Of a stretch of 64,000 nucleotides of DNA, positions 53,352-61,612 are shown piece by piece. Under the pieces are notes generated by a model. It saw nothing but the letters and a program-made list of their open reading frames with translations, made no database searches and had not been told where the DNA came from. The translations under genes and the position numbers were made by a program. How positions within the stretch are numbered: the first letter of the stretch is position 1; each line of letters begins with the position of its first letter. Source of the stretch: Rhodocyclaceae bacterium (GTDB taxonomy: Bacteria > Pseudomonadota > Gammaproteobacteria > Burkholderiales > Rhodocyclaceae); assembly GCA_030681195.1 (NCBI GenBank), contig JAUXXJ010000008.1, positions 1-64,000 of the forward strand. Reading direction: 5' to 3'.

Positions 53352-55057
53352 CCAGACACGATACTTTCCTGCCTCCCTATGGGCGGATGCTTCTGCTTGC
53401 GCTGGCACTGAGCGGATGTGCGGGCCAGACAACCCATCGCCAGGGCATCGACCTGTTTGTGGCTGGCAAGCACGAGGAGGGCCTCGCGAAGCTGGAACAG
53501 GCGAGCGCGGAAGCGCCCGACAATGCGACATTTCGCCAGGCGTATCGCAATGCACGCCAGCGCGTGATTCAGCGTCTGCTCGGCGAAGCCGTGCGTGAGC
53601 GGGGGGCCAAGCGCATGGAAACGGCCGAGGCGATTTATCAACGCATCCTGATCATGGATGCCGGTAACGCCGAGGCGCTGGACGGCCTTGCCGCGCTCGC
53701 GCAAGAGATGCAACGCGCGACGCAGCAAGCCGAGACGGCGCAGCATGCCGGGAAGAGCGACGAACCCGTCATGGCACCGATGCTGCGTGCCTCGTTCCGC
53801 AAGCCGGCAACGCTGGAGTTTCGCGATGCCGATCTCAAGCAGGTGCTGGAAGCCCTGTCAGTACACAGCGGGCTGAATTTCATCCTCGACAAGGATGTGC
53901 CGCCGATCAATGTCACCGTGTTGCTGCGCGACGTCTCGGTGGCGGAAGCACTGGAACTGATCCTGACGACGCATCAACTGCGCCACCGGGTGCTGGGCGA
54001 GACGACGCTGTTGATCTACCCCGACACGGCTTCCAAGCTGGTCGACCATCAGGAACTGGTGGTGCGCAGCTTCTTTCTCGCCAACGCCGAAGCCAAGCAG
54101 GTGGCCACCATGCTGGCGGCGATCCTCAAGGCGAAGAATGTCTTTGCCGACGAGAAGCTCAACCTGCTGATCATGCGCGATACGCCGGCCATGATCCAGT
54201 TGGCCGAGCGACTGGTGGCCACGCAGGATGTGGCCGAGCCGGAAGTGATGCTCGAAGTGGCGGTGGTTGAGGTCAGCCGTTCGCAACTGTCCAATCTGGG
54301 GATCAGATTCCCCAACCAGTTGAGCCTCTCGCCCCTGCCGTCGATTGGCGATGTGCTGACACTGCGCGATCTGCGCAACCTCGACTCGGGCACCATCGGT
54401 GCCAGCATCTCGCCGCTGACCATCAATCTGCAGGACGATGCGGATATCACCAATCTGCTCGCCAACCCGCGCATTCGCACCCACAACCGGGAGAAAGCGC
54501 TAATCCGCATCGGCGACCGGGTGCCGGTGATTACCACCACAGCCACCTCGACCGGGTTTGTTTCGGAGAGTGTGCAGTATGTGGATGTCGGCCTGAAGCT
54601 GGAGGTTGAACCGACGATCTATCCGAACGATGAAATCTCGATCAAGCTGGCCCTCGAAGTCAGTTCGGTCGTCAAGGAAATTGTCAGCAAGGCAGGCACG
54701 GTTTCCTATCAGATCGGCGGGCGCAATGCCGCTACGGTGTTGCGTCTCAAGGATGGCGAAACGCAAGTCCTCGGCGGCCTGATCAATGATGATGACCGGC
54801 ACAATGCCAATCGCTTTCCGGGACTGGGCCGCCTGCCGATCATCGGCCGCCTGTTCTCGCGCGAGGGCAACAACAACCAGAAGACCGAACTGGTGCTCTC
54901 CATCACTCCGCGCATTGTGCGCAGCCTGACCCCGCCAGCGCAGGTGCCGGGCAAGTACTGGTCGGGCACGGAGAATCATCCGCGCTTATGGACTGCACCA
55001 CCAGCCCCGTCGGCCGCGCAGGATCCGCAGGCCCCGTCAGTCCCGCCTGCACCCTAG
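53348..55057 (+). CDS. gspD: Secretin with N-terminal TPR-like region
   Basis: 569 residues. A lipobox (LALALSGC) suggests a lipoprotein. Residues about 30-135 are helical and TPR-like (GIDLFVAGKHEEGLAKLEQA, AEAIYQRILIMDAGNAEALD). An STN/N0-N1-like domain follows (FRDADLKQVLEALSVHSGLN), then the secretin domain (about 320-535) with VPVITTTATSTG, VGLKLEVEPTIYPNDEISIK and GLGRLPIIGRLFSREGNNNQ. The fused TPR region would take the place of a separate pilotin or MshN-like protein. It forms the outer-membrane channel. Confidence 0.92.
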   Translation: MTRHDTFLPPYGRMLLLALALSGCAGQTTHRQGIDLFVAGKHEEGLAKLEQASAEAPDNATFRQAYRNARQRVIQRLLGEAVRERGAKRMETAEAIYQRILIMDAGNAEALDGLAALAQEMQRATQQAETAQHAGKSDEPVMAPMLRASFRKPATLEFRDADLKQVLEALSVHSGLNFILDKDVPPINVTVLLRDVSVAEALELILTTHQLRHRVLGETTLLIYPDTASKLVDHQELVVRSFFLANAEAKQVATMLAAILKAKNVFADEKLNLLIMRDTPAMIQLAERLVATQDVAEPEVMLEVAVVEVSRSQLSNLGIRFPNQLSLSPLPSIGDVLTLRDLRNLDSGTIGASISPLTINLQDDADITNLLANPRIRTHNREKALIRIGDRVPVITTTATSTGFVSESVQYVDVGLKLEVEPTIYPNDEISIKLALEVSSVVKEIVSKAGTVSYQIGGRNAATVLRLKDGETQVLGGLINDDDRHNANRFPGLGRLPIIGRLFSREGNNNQKTELVLSITPRIVRSLTPPAQVPGKYWSGTENHPRLWTAPPAPSAAQDPQAPSVPPAP

Positions 55058-55061
55058 CGCC

Positions 55062-55538
55062 ATGACGATGCTGCCTGTTCGCGGCTTTAGCCTGATCGAA
55101 CTGATGGTGTCGCTGGCGCTGATTGCCTTGTTTGCGACGCTGGCGCAGCCGCTGCATGAACTGACGGTGCGCCGCACGCAAGAAAGCGAGCTGCGCGATG
55201 CCCTGCGCCAGATTCGCGTTGCGCTCGATACCTATCGACAGGCCAGCGAGGAGGGGCGCATCCTCGTTCAGTCTGGTGCCTCGGGCTATCCGCGCAGCCT
55301 CGATCTGCTGGTGAGCGGCGTCAAGGATGCCCGCGATCCGTCGGCCGCGCCGATCCACTTTTTGCGGCGCATTCCGCGCGACCCGTTTGCCGCGCCCGAT
55401 GTCAAGGCAACCGCTTCCTGGGGGCTGCGCAGCTATCTGAGTTCGCATGATCGGCCCAGCCCCGGCGATGATGTTTATGACGTTTATTCGCTGAGCCCGG
55501 CCACCGGCATCAACGGCATTCCCTACCGGGAGTGGTGA
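55062..55538 (+). CDS. Minor pseudopilin (GspG/H-like)
   Basis: 158 residues. Prepilin cleavage site G|FSLIELMVSLALIALFATLA with Glu at +5. After the stalk helix come RRTQESELRDALRQIRVALD and a C-terminal domain with RIPRDPFA, YDVYSLSPATGINGIPYREW. The final GIPYREW resembles the end of the next pseudopilin, GTPYGSW. It starts 4 bases after the secretin stop. Confidence 0.85.
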   Translation: MTMLPVRGFSLIELMVSLALIALFATLAQPLHELTVRRTQESELRDALRQIRVALDTYRQASEEGRILVQSGASGYPRSLDLLVSGVKDARDPSAAPIHFLRRIPRDPFAAPDVKATASWGLRSYLSSHDRPSPGDDVYDVYSLSPATGINGIPYREW

Positions 55539-55541
55539 GCA

Positions 55542-55931
55542 ATGAGCGCGATGAAAACCGTCAACCGCCCAGCCTTTACCCTGATCGAACTACTCGTGGT
55601 GATGGCCGTGATCGCCGTGCTGATGTCGCTCGCCGTGCCGCAATATTTCGGGCGCATCGAGGCCGCCAAGGAAGCGGTATTGCGCGAAAACCTGTACCTG
55701 ATGCGCGATGCCATCGACAAGCATTATGGTGATCGCAACCGCTATCCCGATGCGCTGACCGATCTGGTAACGCGGCGCTACCTGCGGCGCATTCCGCTCG
55801 ATCCAGTGACGGACAGCGACCAGACCTGGATCGTGGTGCCGCCGCCCGATCCGCGCAACGGCAAGGTTTTTGATGTCAAAAGCGGAGCGCCAGGCAATGG
55901 CCGGGACGGGACGCCGTATGGGAGCTGGTAG
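55542..55931 (+). CDS. Minor pseudopilin with Ala at the cleavage position
   Basis: 129 residues. The hydrophobic N-helix reads FTLIELLVVMAVIAVLMSLA with Glu at +5, but the residue before Phe is Ala (NRPA|FTLIE) instead of the usual Gly. Ala is tolerated by some prepilin peptidases, so processing may be slower rather than absent. The globular part has RENLYLMRDAIDKHYGDRNR and RIPLDPVTDSDQTW, a GspG-like pattern ending in GTPYGSW. The ATG is 3 bases after the previous stop. Confidence 0.82.
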   Translation: MSAMKTVNRPAFTLIELLVVMAVIAVLMSLAVPQYFGRIEAAKEAVLRENLYLMRDAIDKHYGDRNRYPDALTDLVTRRYLRRIPLDPVTDSDQTWIVVPPPDPRNGKVFDVKSGAPGNGRDGTPYGSW

Positions 55932-56418
55932 CCGGCAGCGTGGCGTTGCCTTCCTCGGCTTGCTGGTTGTCGTGGCGGTCATGGGTGTGACACTGGGGGG
56001 CACCGCCACGCTGTGGCAACAGGCGCAGCAGCGCGAAAAGGAACGTGAGCTGCTGTTCATCGGCCTGCAATACCGCCGTGCCATCCAGCGCTACTACGAG
56101 CAGTCGCCCGGCATCAAGACTTATCCCGCTACCCTGGCCGTGCTGTTGCGCGACGAGCGCTTGCCCGGCGTCCGCCGTCACCTGCGCCGCCCCTATCGTG
56201 ATCCGCTGACGAATGACGATGCGTGGGGCCTGGTTCCGGCACCGGCGGGTGGCATCATGGGCGTGCATAGCCTGGCGCCGGGCCAGCCGATCCGCCGCGC
56301 AAATTTCCCGGCCGAACTCGGCTGGGCAGGGGGCGGCGCCAGTTATGCCGACTGGTCGTTCGTCTATGTGCCGTCAGCCGGTGCGGGGGGCGGTGCAGGG
56401 GGGGTGAGTGGGCACTGA
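55897..56418 (+). CDS. Minor pseudopilin lacking Glu5
   Basis: About 173 residues from an ATG at 55897, overlapping the previous gene; 55918 is an alternative. The cleavage site is RG|VAFLGLLVVVAVMGVTLGG. The +5 residue is Gly instead of Glu, as in tip pseudopilins such as GspK. The rest contains ELLFIGLQYRRAIQRYYEQS, the YPATLAVLLRD segment and a Gly-rich C-terminus. It is the last gene of the operon; a repeat copy follows directly after the stop. Confidence 0.8.
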   Translation: MAGTGRRMGAGSRQRGVAFLGLLVVVAVMGVTLGGTATLWQQAQQREKERELLFIGLQYRRAIQRYYEQSPGIKTYPATLAVLLRDERLPGVRRHLRRPYRDPLTNDDAWGLVPAPAGGIMGVHSLAPGQPIRRANFPAELGWAGGGASYADWSFVYVPSAGAGGGAGGVSGH

Positions 56419-56419
56419 T

Positions 56420-56443
56420 GCCGTCCCACCAGCGCCGACTTTT
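56420..56443 (-). repeat. Dispersed REP-like element, short form, copy 10
   Basis: GCCGTCCCACC then AGCGCCGACTTTT on the + strand, starting one base after the pseudopilin stop codon and ending 16 bases before the stop of the convergent glycine-zipper gene. It occupies most of that 41-bp gap. Confidence 0.82.
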
Positions 56444-56459
56444 GCTTCCTGCCCCCGGC

Positions 56460-56984
56460 TCAGACCGTGCTGACTTCCTCGACTTCACCCACCGCCGCTT
56501 CGATGACTTCCCGAGCCGCTGCGGTTTCCTGCGCGGTCAGCGTCTGCACTACCAGCACGACCTGACCGCTGGCGATGGCATCGCGGACCAGATCCGACAG
56601 CCAGCCGTCCTTGCGCTTGATGTCGGTCTGGGCGCCGGCTGCCGCCCCGACAATAGCGCCCGCGCTGGCGCCCCAGCCCAGCATCACCAGGGGCGCAAGC
56701 AGGGGACTGGCAATGAACAAGCTCACTTCGGCCGCGACCAGGCCGACCGTTGCCAACGCGCCGACACCGGTGCCGACCGCCGTGCCGATACCGCCGTCGA
56801 CCAGCACGTTGGTCAGCACTTCATTGCTGTCGCTATGGGGCGCGGGCGCAGGGGGCATGGAGGTGCTATCCAGCAGTTGCATCCGCTCACGCGGCAGGCC
56901 GCCTTCTGCCAGCCTGGACAGTGCATTCTCGGCTTCTTCCCGATGGGCAAAAAAGCCCGATACGTGATGACGATATTGGTCCAT
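56460..56984 (-). CDS. Glycine-zipper stress-type protein
   Basis: 174 residues from the ATG at 56984, which has AAGGAG 9 bases upstream. The N-terminal domain MDQYRHHVSGFFAHREEAEN, LSRLAEGGLPRERMQLL resembles the general stress protein 17M-like domain. The centre is glycine/alanine-rich (DGGIGTAVGTGVGALATVGL, SAGAIVGAAAGA), a glycine zipper likely to insert in or associate with membrane. The C-terminus is a beta-alpha segment, QVVLVVQTLTAQETAAARE. Function unknown; the type is common among envelope-stress genes. Confidence 0.8.
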   Translation of the reverse strand: MDQYRHHVSGFFAHREEAENALSRLAEGGLPRERMQLLDSTSMPPAPAPHSDSNEVLTNVLVDGGIGTAVGTGVGALATVGLVAAEVSLFIASPLLAPLVMLGWGASAGAIVGAAAGAQTDIKRKDGWLSDLVRDAIASGQVVLVVQTLTAQETAAAREVIEAAVGEVEEVSTV

Positions 56985-57178
56985 GAAATTTCTCCTTGAG
57001 GTAAGCGGGGGAAAACATTTCATGAGGCTATCCGGCCCGTTACATGGACTCTGTACGACAGCACACGCAATGGCGCGCGAGCCTTCCCGTAGCTGTGTGC
57101 GCCATTCGGACTAGCGCGGCGTCTTGGTGCCCCACAGGTGGCAGCGTTACCGTGCAGGCTGACGCGAACGGAGGACTG

Positions 57179-58432
57179 ATGAATAGCGAAATGCGTGGCG
57201 GCACCGCCGATGTAATGGCATGTCCTGAGACGGGAGGCCGTAAAGTGGAGACAGCGGAGGATTGTTGGCATCAAGCGATCAACCGGATCGAGGTGCGCAT
57301 CGGCACAGGCTGCGCGGCACTCCAGGGACTGGAGTCCGATTGGCGAACGCTGACGGCGCTGCTGCCGAATGCGTCGTTTATCCATTCCTTCGACTGGCAG
57401 TGGGCATGGCTGGTGCATCTGGAAGCCGACTCGGCCGCCATTCACTATGTCAGCCTATACGATCAGGGGCAGCCGATTGCGATATTTCCGCTGCGCCGAT
57501 TGCGCCGCAGCGTCGGCAATATCAGGCTGTGGATGTGGGAGTTGCCAACGCATCCGCACCTCGTGCTGTGCGATCCGCTGATTGCACCGCAATGGCCGGC
57601 CTATGTCCTGATCCGGCGACTGGCCAAGCAGCTGAATCAGCAGATGACGCAGCCCTGGGATGCCCTGCACCTGCCCAACATGCTGGGCGATTCGGTCGCG
57701 ATGCGCAGCCGGCTGGCGGCGACATTGCGCTGGACGCATCAGGAAAAGACCGGGCAGAGCATGTATTTCGACTGCAGCGATCTGGACAGTGCGCTGGCCG
57801 ATTGCAGCGGTAGCTTCAAGCGCAATCTGCGCCGCCAGGGCAAAAAACTTGCCCAGCAGGGCGCTGTGACGCTGACACTGGCCCGTGGCGGCAGCGAACT
57901 TGAGACGGCATTTGCCGAATTTCTGCGGCTGGAGGCTTCCGGCTGGAAGGGGAAGGAAGGCAAGTCCAGCGCGATTGCCTTGCATCCTCATCTACTGGGG
58001 TTTTACACGGAACTGAAAACGCGTTTTGCCGCAGCGGATGACTGCCTGATTTCGCTGCTCAAGCTCGATGGTGTGGCGATTGCGGCGCAGTTTTGCCTGT
58101 TGGCCGGGGATACCCTCTACATCCAGAAAATTGCCTATGACGAGACATGGCATGCCGATGCGCCGGGCAGCCTGCTGTTGTATCGCCTCATCGAATACGC
58201 CTGCCACGATGCCCGCATCCAGCGCCTGAGCCTGGTTACCGGGCCGGCGTGGGCGGTCGGGCGCTGGAATCCGCAAGCGCAGGATGTCTGGGATGTGCAT
58301 GTGTTCAAGCCCAGTCTGGGCGGCCTGTGCGGGTTTGCGATGCGGCGTTTCAAGCAGCATGTATGGGTGCCGGTGCAGTTGCGCTACATGCGGCGTGCAA
58401 ACGCCAAAACTATTTCAGGGGAGTCATCATGA
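57179..58432 (+). CDS. FemAB/CelD-like GNAT acyltransferase
   Basis: 417 residues from the ATG at 57179 with GGAGG 4 bases upstream; the frame is open from 57044. It has the BioF2-like/GNAT_6 pattern: SFIHSFDWQWAWLVHLEAD, then SFKRNLRRQGKKLAQQG, LEASGWKGKEGKSSAI and the C-terminal HADAPGSLLLYRLIEYAC. Proteins like this are frequent in exopolysaccharide loci and probably transfer an acyl or aminoacyl group to a sugar or carrier. Its stop overlaps the carbamoyltransferase ATG by 4 bases, so the two products probably act on the same molecule. Confidence 0.82.
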   Translation: MNSEMRGGTADVMACPETGGRKVETAEDCWHQAINRIEVRIGTGCAALQGLESDWRTLTALLPNASFIHSFDWQWAWLVHLEADSAAIHYVSLYDQGQPIAIFPLRRLRRSVGNIRLWMWELPTHPHLVLCDPLIAPQWPAYVLIRRLAKQLNQQMTQPWDALHLPNMLGDSVAMRSRLAATLRWTHQEKTGQSMYFDCSDLDSALADCSGSFKRNLRRQGKKLAQQGAVTLTLARGGSELETAFAEFLRLEASGWKGKEGKSSAIALHPHLLGFYTELKTRFAAADDCLISLLKLDGVAIAAQFCLLAGDTLYIQKIAYDETWHADAPGSLLLYRLIEYACHDARIQRLSLVTGPAWAVGRWNPQAQDVWDVHVFKPSLGGLCGFAMRRFKQHVWVPVQLRYMRRANAKTISGESS

Positions 58433-60141
58433 TTGTGCTCGGCATCAATTACTTCTTTCACGATTCGAGTGCCTGTCTGGTGGTCGACGGCCGGATTGTT
58501 GCCATGCTTGAAGAGGAGCGCTTTACGCGCCGCAAACATACCAACGAGTTTCCGGTGCAGTCGATCCGTGGCTGCTTGCGCCTCGCCGGCATTGCGCCGG
58601 GCGACATTGACCACATCGCCGTTTCGATCCAGCCGACCAAGGACTGGCTGACCAAGCTGGCCTACGGCTTGGGCCATGTGTCGCAGGCGCGGCCCTTCGT
58701 CAAGCACGAACTCTGGCATGCCTACCTCAAACAGCGCACCCTGCAAAGCTGGTATCGGGAGACCTATGGGAATGGAAATGCGGGTAAAGCGCGCGTTCAA
58801 CCGCCGATCCACTACGTGCCGCACCATGCGGCGCATGCGGCGGGTAGCTTTCTGGCGTCGCCTTACGACGAAGCCGCGATCCTGAGCCTCGACGGCTCGG
58901 GCGAGTGGGCGACGGCGTTCATGGGCGTGGGGCGTGGTGTCAAGGTCACGCGTTTTCAGGAGAGCTATTTCCCCATGTCTCTGGGCGCGTTCTATGAGGC
59001 GGCGACCGAATTCTGTGGTTTCAAACCGAATCACGACGAAGGCAAGACCATGGGGCTGGCGCCTTTTGGCGACCCGACGGTATTTGCGGACGAGGTGCGC
59101 GATCTGGCCTGGATCGAGGATGACGGAAAAATCAAGATCGACCTGTCCTATTTCAGCTACCAGTTCTGGGGCAAGATGCGCTGCAGTGAACGCTTCCATC
59201 GGGTCTTTGGCGCGCCGCGCCATCCCGATGCACCGTTTGCGGACAATCATCACAACGTGGCGGCGGCTTTTCAGGTCAGGCTGGAGGAATGTGCGCTCAA
59301 GCTGTGTCGCATCTTGCGCGAGCGCACCAATGCCCGCTATCTGGTGCTCGCCGGCGGAGTGGCGCTCAACAGCGTGATGAACGGCCGCATCCTGCGCGAG
59401 TCGGGTTTTGATGACATCTACGTGATGCCGGCCGCTGGCGACAATGGCACTGCGATTGGCGCGGCGCTCTATGTCAGCCATACCCTGCTCGGGCAGGCGC
59501 GGGTGGCCGTGCATGATGATCCCTATCTGGGCACGGCGCACGATGATCGCGCCGTCGAAGCCCTGCTGCAGCAGTGCAAACTGCCCTACACCCGGCATGC
59601 CGACATCGCGCCTGTGGCGGCACAGTTACTGGCCGATGGCAACATTCTCGGCTGGCTGCAGGGGCGCATGGAAATCGGCCCACGGGCGCTCGGCAATCGC
59701 AGCATTCTGGCCAATCCGGCGTTTCCCGACATGAAGGGCAAGATCAATGCGGAGGTCAAACACCGCGAAGCCTATCGGCCGTTTGCGCCCTCAACGCCGA
59801 CCGAGAGCAAGGATCGTTTCTTCGACATCAAGGGCGACAGCCCTTTCATGCTCAAGGTCTGCGATGTGTGGTCACAGATGCAGTCGCGCATCCCGGCCAT
59901 CACGCACGTCGATGGCTCGGCGCGCCTGCAAACCGTGGATGCGCGCATCAACCCGCTGTATCACCAACTGCTGACCCGCTTTGGCGAAATCACCGATGTA
60001 CCGGTGCTGCTCAACACCAGCTTCAACGTCCAGGGCGAGCCGATTATCGAGTCGCCGGAGCAGGCGATTCGCTGCTTCTTTTCGACCGGGCTTGACTACC
60101 TCGCCATGGGTAGTTTTCTGATCAGCAAGCGGGCCACTTAA
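58429..60141 (+). CDS. Carbamoyltransferase (NodU/TobZ family)
   Basis: 570 residues from the ATG at 58429. The N-terminal ASKHA-like domain has VLGINYFFHDSSACLVVDG, EEERFTRRKH, HHAAHAAGSF and LSLDGSGEWAT; the metal/ligand region GFKPNHDEGKTMGLAPFGDP and LAGGVALNSVMNGRIL are typical. The C-terminal domain has MEIGPRALGNRSILANP and VPVLLNTSFNVQGEPI. These enzymes transfer carbamoyl from carbamoyl-adenylate to a hydroxyl of a sugar or secondary metabolite. It ends tail-to-tail with the flavoprotein gene, their stop codons overlapping by 4 bases. Confidence 0.93.
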   Translation: MIVLGINYFFHDSSACLVVDGRIVAMLEEERFTRRKHTNEFPVQSIRGCLRLAGIAPGDIDHIAVSIQPTKDWLTKLAYGLGHVSQARPFVKHELWHAYLKQRTLQSWYRETYGNGNAGKARVQPPIHYVPHHAAHAAGSFLASPYDEAAILSLDGSGEWATAFMGVGRGVKVTRFQESYFPMSLGAFYEAATEFCGFKPNHDEGKTMGLAPFGDPTVFADEVRDLAWIEDDGKIKIDLSYFSYQFWGKMRCSERFHRVFGAPRHPDAPFADNHHNVAAAFQVRLEECALKLCRILRERTNARYLVLAGGVALNSVMNGRILRESGFDDIYVMPAAGDNGTAIGAALYVSHTLLGQARVAVHDDPYLGTAHDDRAVEALLQQCKLPYTRHADIAPVAAQLLADGNILGWLQGRMEIGPRALGNRSILANPAFPDMKGKINAEVKHREAYRPFAPSTPTESKDRFFDIKGDSPFMLKVCDVWSQMQSRIPAITHVDGSARLQTVDARINPLYHQLLTRFGEITDVPVLLNTSFNVQGEPIIESPEQAIRCFFSTGLDYLAMGSFLISKRAT

Positions 60142-61550
60142 TCCAATGCCTCAGCCTGGTAACTGCCGCAAGCGCTGAGGTCGGGCCGGCCACCCGGTGA
60201 TTGCTGAGAGATCTCGCGCAAGGCGGTGCGCAGGCCTTCTTCCAGTACCGGGTGATAGAACGGCATCGCCAGCAGCTCATGGGCGGTCAGTCCGCGATCA
60301 ATGGCCAGCGCGAGCAGGTGGGCAAGATGCTCGGCGGCTGGCGCGCACATTTCAGCACCGAGAATGCGCGCGTCTTCTCGTGCGGCATAGACACGCAGCA
60401 CGCCCTGGTTGCGCTGTGCAGTCAGCGCGCGCCCTTGCGAGGCGAAATTGACGTTGCCGATCAGGCATTGGTCTGTGTCCAAAGTGGCGAAGCGCTGGCC
60501 GACTGCGGCGATGCCTGGGTCGGAGAACGCGATGGACAGGGGCGTGCGGCGCTGGAAGCAGATCGGCTTATCGGCCACGGCATTGACGCCCGCAATGTAG
60601 CCTTCGTCGGCCGCCTCATGGAGCAGGCTGACGTCAGCGTTGACATCGCCGGCGATGAACACCGGCAGACCGGCAATCTGCATGGTGGTGCGGTCGAAAG
60701 GCGGTAGGCCGCGCTGATCGAGCATCACACCGAGGGACTCCATGCCCAGATCGCCAAGATTCGGCTTGCGACCGATGGCGACGAGCACGCGATCAACCTC
60801 GATATCGACCGGGCCGGCCTGTACGCGCACGCCGTTGGTGGTACCGGACAGCGTGACTTCGTGTCCAGCGTGGATGGCAAACTCTTCAAGCAGGGATTGG
60901 CGTGCGGTTTCGGCCACGACCGGGTCGGAAATCCCCGCGAGGACGTCGCTGCTGTCGAATGCGGCAACCTCCACCCCGAGGCGCGCGAGAGCCTGAGTCA
61001 TTTCGATGCCGATGGCACCCAAGCCGATCACCGCCATGCGGGCGGGTAGTGTCTCCTCGTCGAAGAGGGTGTCGGTGGTCAGCAGGCGATCGCCCAGCGC
61101 CTGCCAGGGCTGCGGCACCACCGGACGTGAACCGGTGGCTATGACGATGCGGCGGGTTTGGAACACCTGATCGCCCACCGCCACTTCGTTGGGGCCAAGC
61201 AGGCGTGCCCGGCCTGCAATGCTGCGCTCCCCCATTGCCTCGGTTGACTTGAGCACGCCGCCGACAAAACGGTCGCGCAGCGCCCGCACACGCTGCATGA
61301 CCGCCGGGATGTCGATGCGCAAGTGTTCGCTGCCACGAATGCCGAACGCTTCCGCCTTGTTGCGTGCGTGAAACGCATTGGCGATCTCGATCAGCGCCTT
61401 GGACGGCATGCAGCCCACCCGGGCGCATGTCGTGCCATAGGGGCCGTCGTTGATCAGGACAAACTTGTCGGTCTTCTTCTTCACCTGCCGCACGGCAGCC
61501 AGTCCTGCCGAACCAGCGCCGATGACGATGACGTCGAGTGTTGTGGTCAT
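60138..61550 (-). CDS. Dihydrolipoyl dehydrogenase-like pyridine nucleotide-disulfide oxidoreductase
   Basis: 470 residues from the ATG at 61550 with AAGGAG 7 bases upstream. The FAD motif GAGSAGLAAV, the redox-active pair Cys42/Cys47 in TCARVGCMPSK, the second Rossmann motif VIGLGAIGIEM, the FIAGDV segment and the C-terminal catalytic His in FYHPVLEEGLRTAL are all present. It is not beside a 2-oxoacid dehydrogenase, and it lacks the lipoyl domain often fused to the Pdh-linked enzyme. It may therefore serve another thiol substrate or act as a stand-alone reductase. Confidence 0.88.
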   Translation of the reverse strand: MTTTLDVIVIGAGSAGLAAVRQVKKKTDKFVLINDGPYGTTCARVGCMPSKALIEIANAFHARNKAEAFGIRGSEHLRIDIPAVMQRVRALRDRFVGGVLKSTEAMGERSIAGRARLLGPNEVAVGDQVFQTRRIVIATGSRPVVPQPWQALGDRLLTTDTLFDEETLPARMAVIGLGAIGIEMTQALARLGVEVAAFDSSDVLAGISDPVVAETARQSLLEEFAIHAGHEVTLSGTTNGVRVQAGPVDIEVDRVLVAIGRKPNLGDLGMESLGVMLDQRGLPPFDRTTMQIAGLPVFIAGDVNADVSLLHEAADEGYIAGVNAVADKPICFQRRTPLSIAFSDPGIAAVGQRFATLDTDQCLIGNVNFASQGRALTAQRNQGVLRVYAAREDARILGAEMCAPAAEHLAHLLALAIDRGLTAHELLAMPFYHPVLEEGLRTALREISQQSPGGRPDLSACGSYQAEALD

Positions 61551-61612
61551 ACCTGTCTCCTTCATGGTGGTCTCTTGCATGCGCATTTTGATGATACCCA
61601 GCCCAAACCCCA

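Noticed and set aside
57044-57178. 45-codon N-terminal extension of the FemAB-like protein
   Set aside because: No ribosome binding site at 57044, composition unlike coding sequence, whereas the ATG at 57179 follows GGAGG.
58384-59598. 404-codon minus-strand open frame opposite the carbamoyltransferase
   Set aside because: Fully antisense to a well-supported gene and without domain features.
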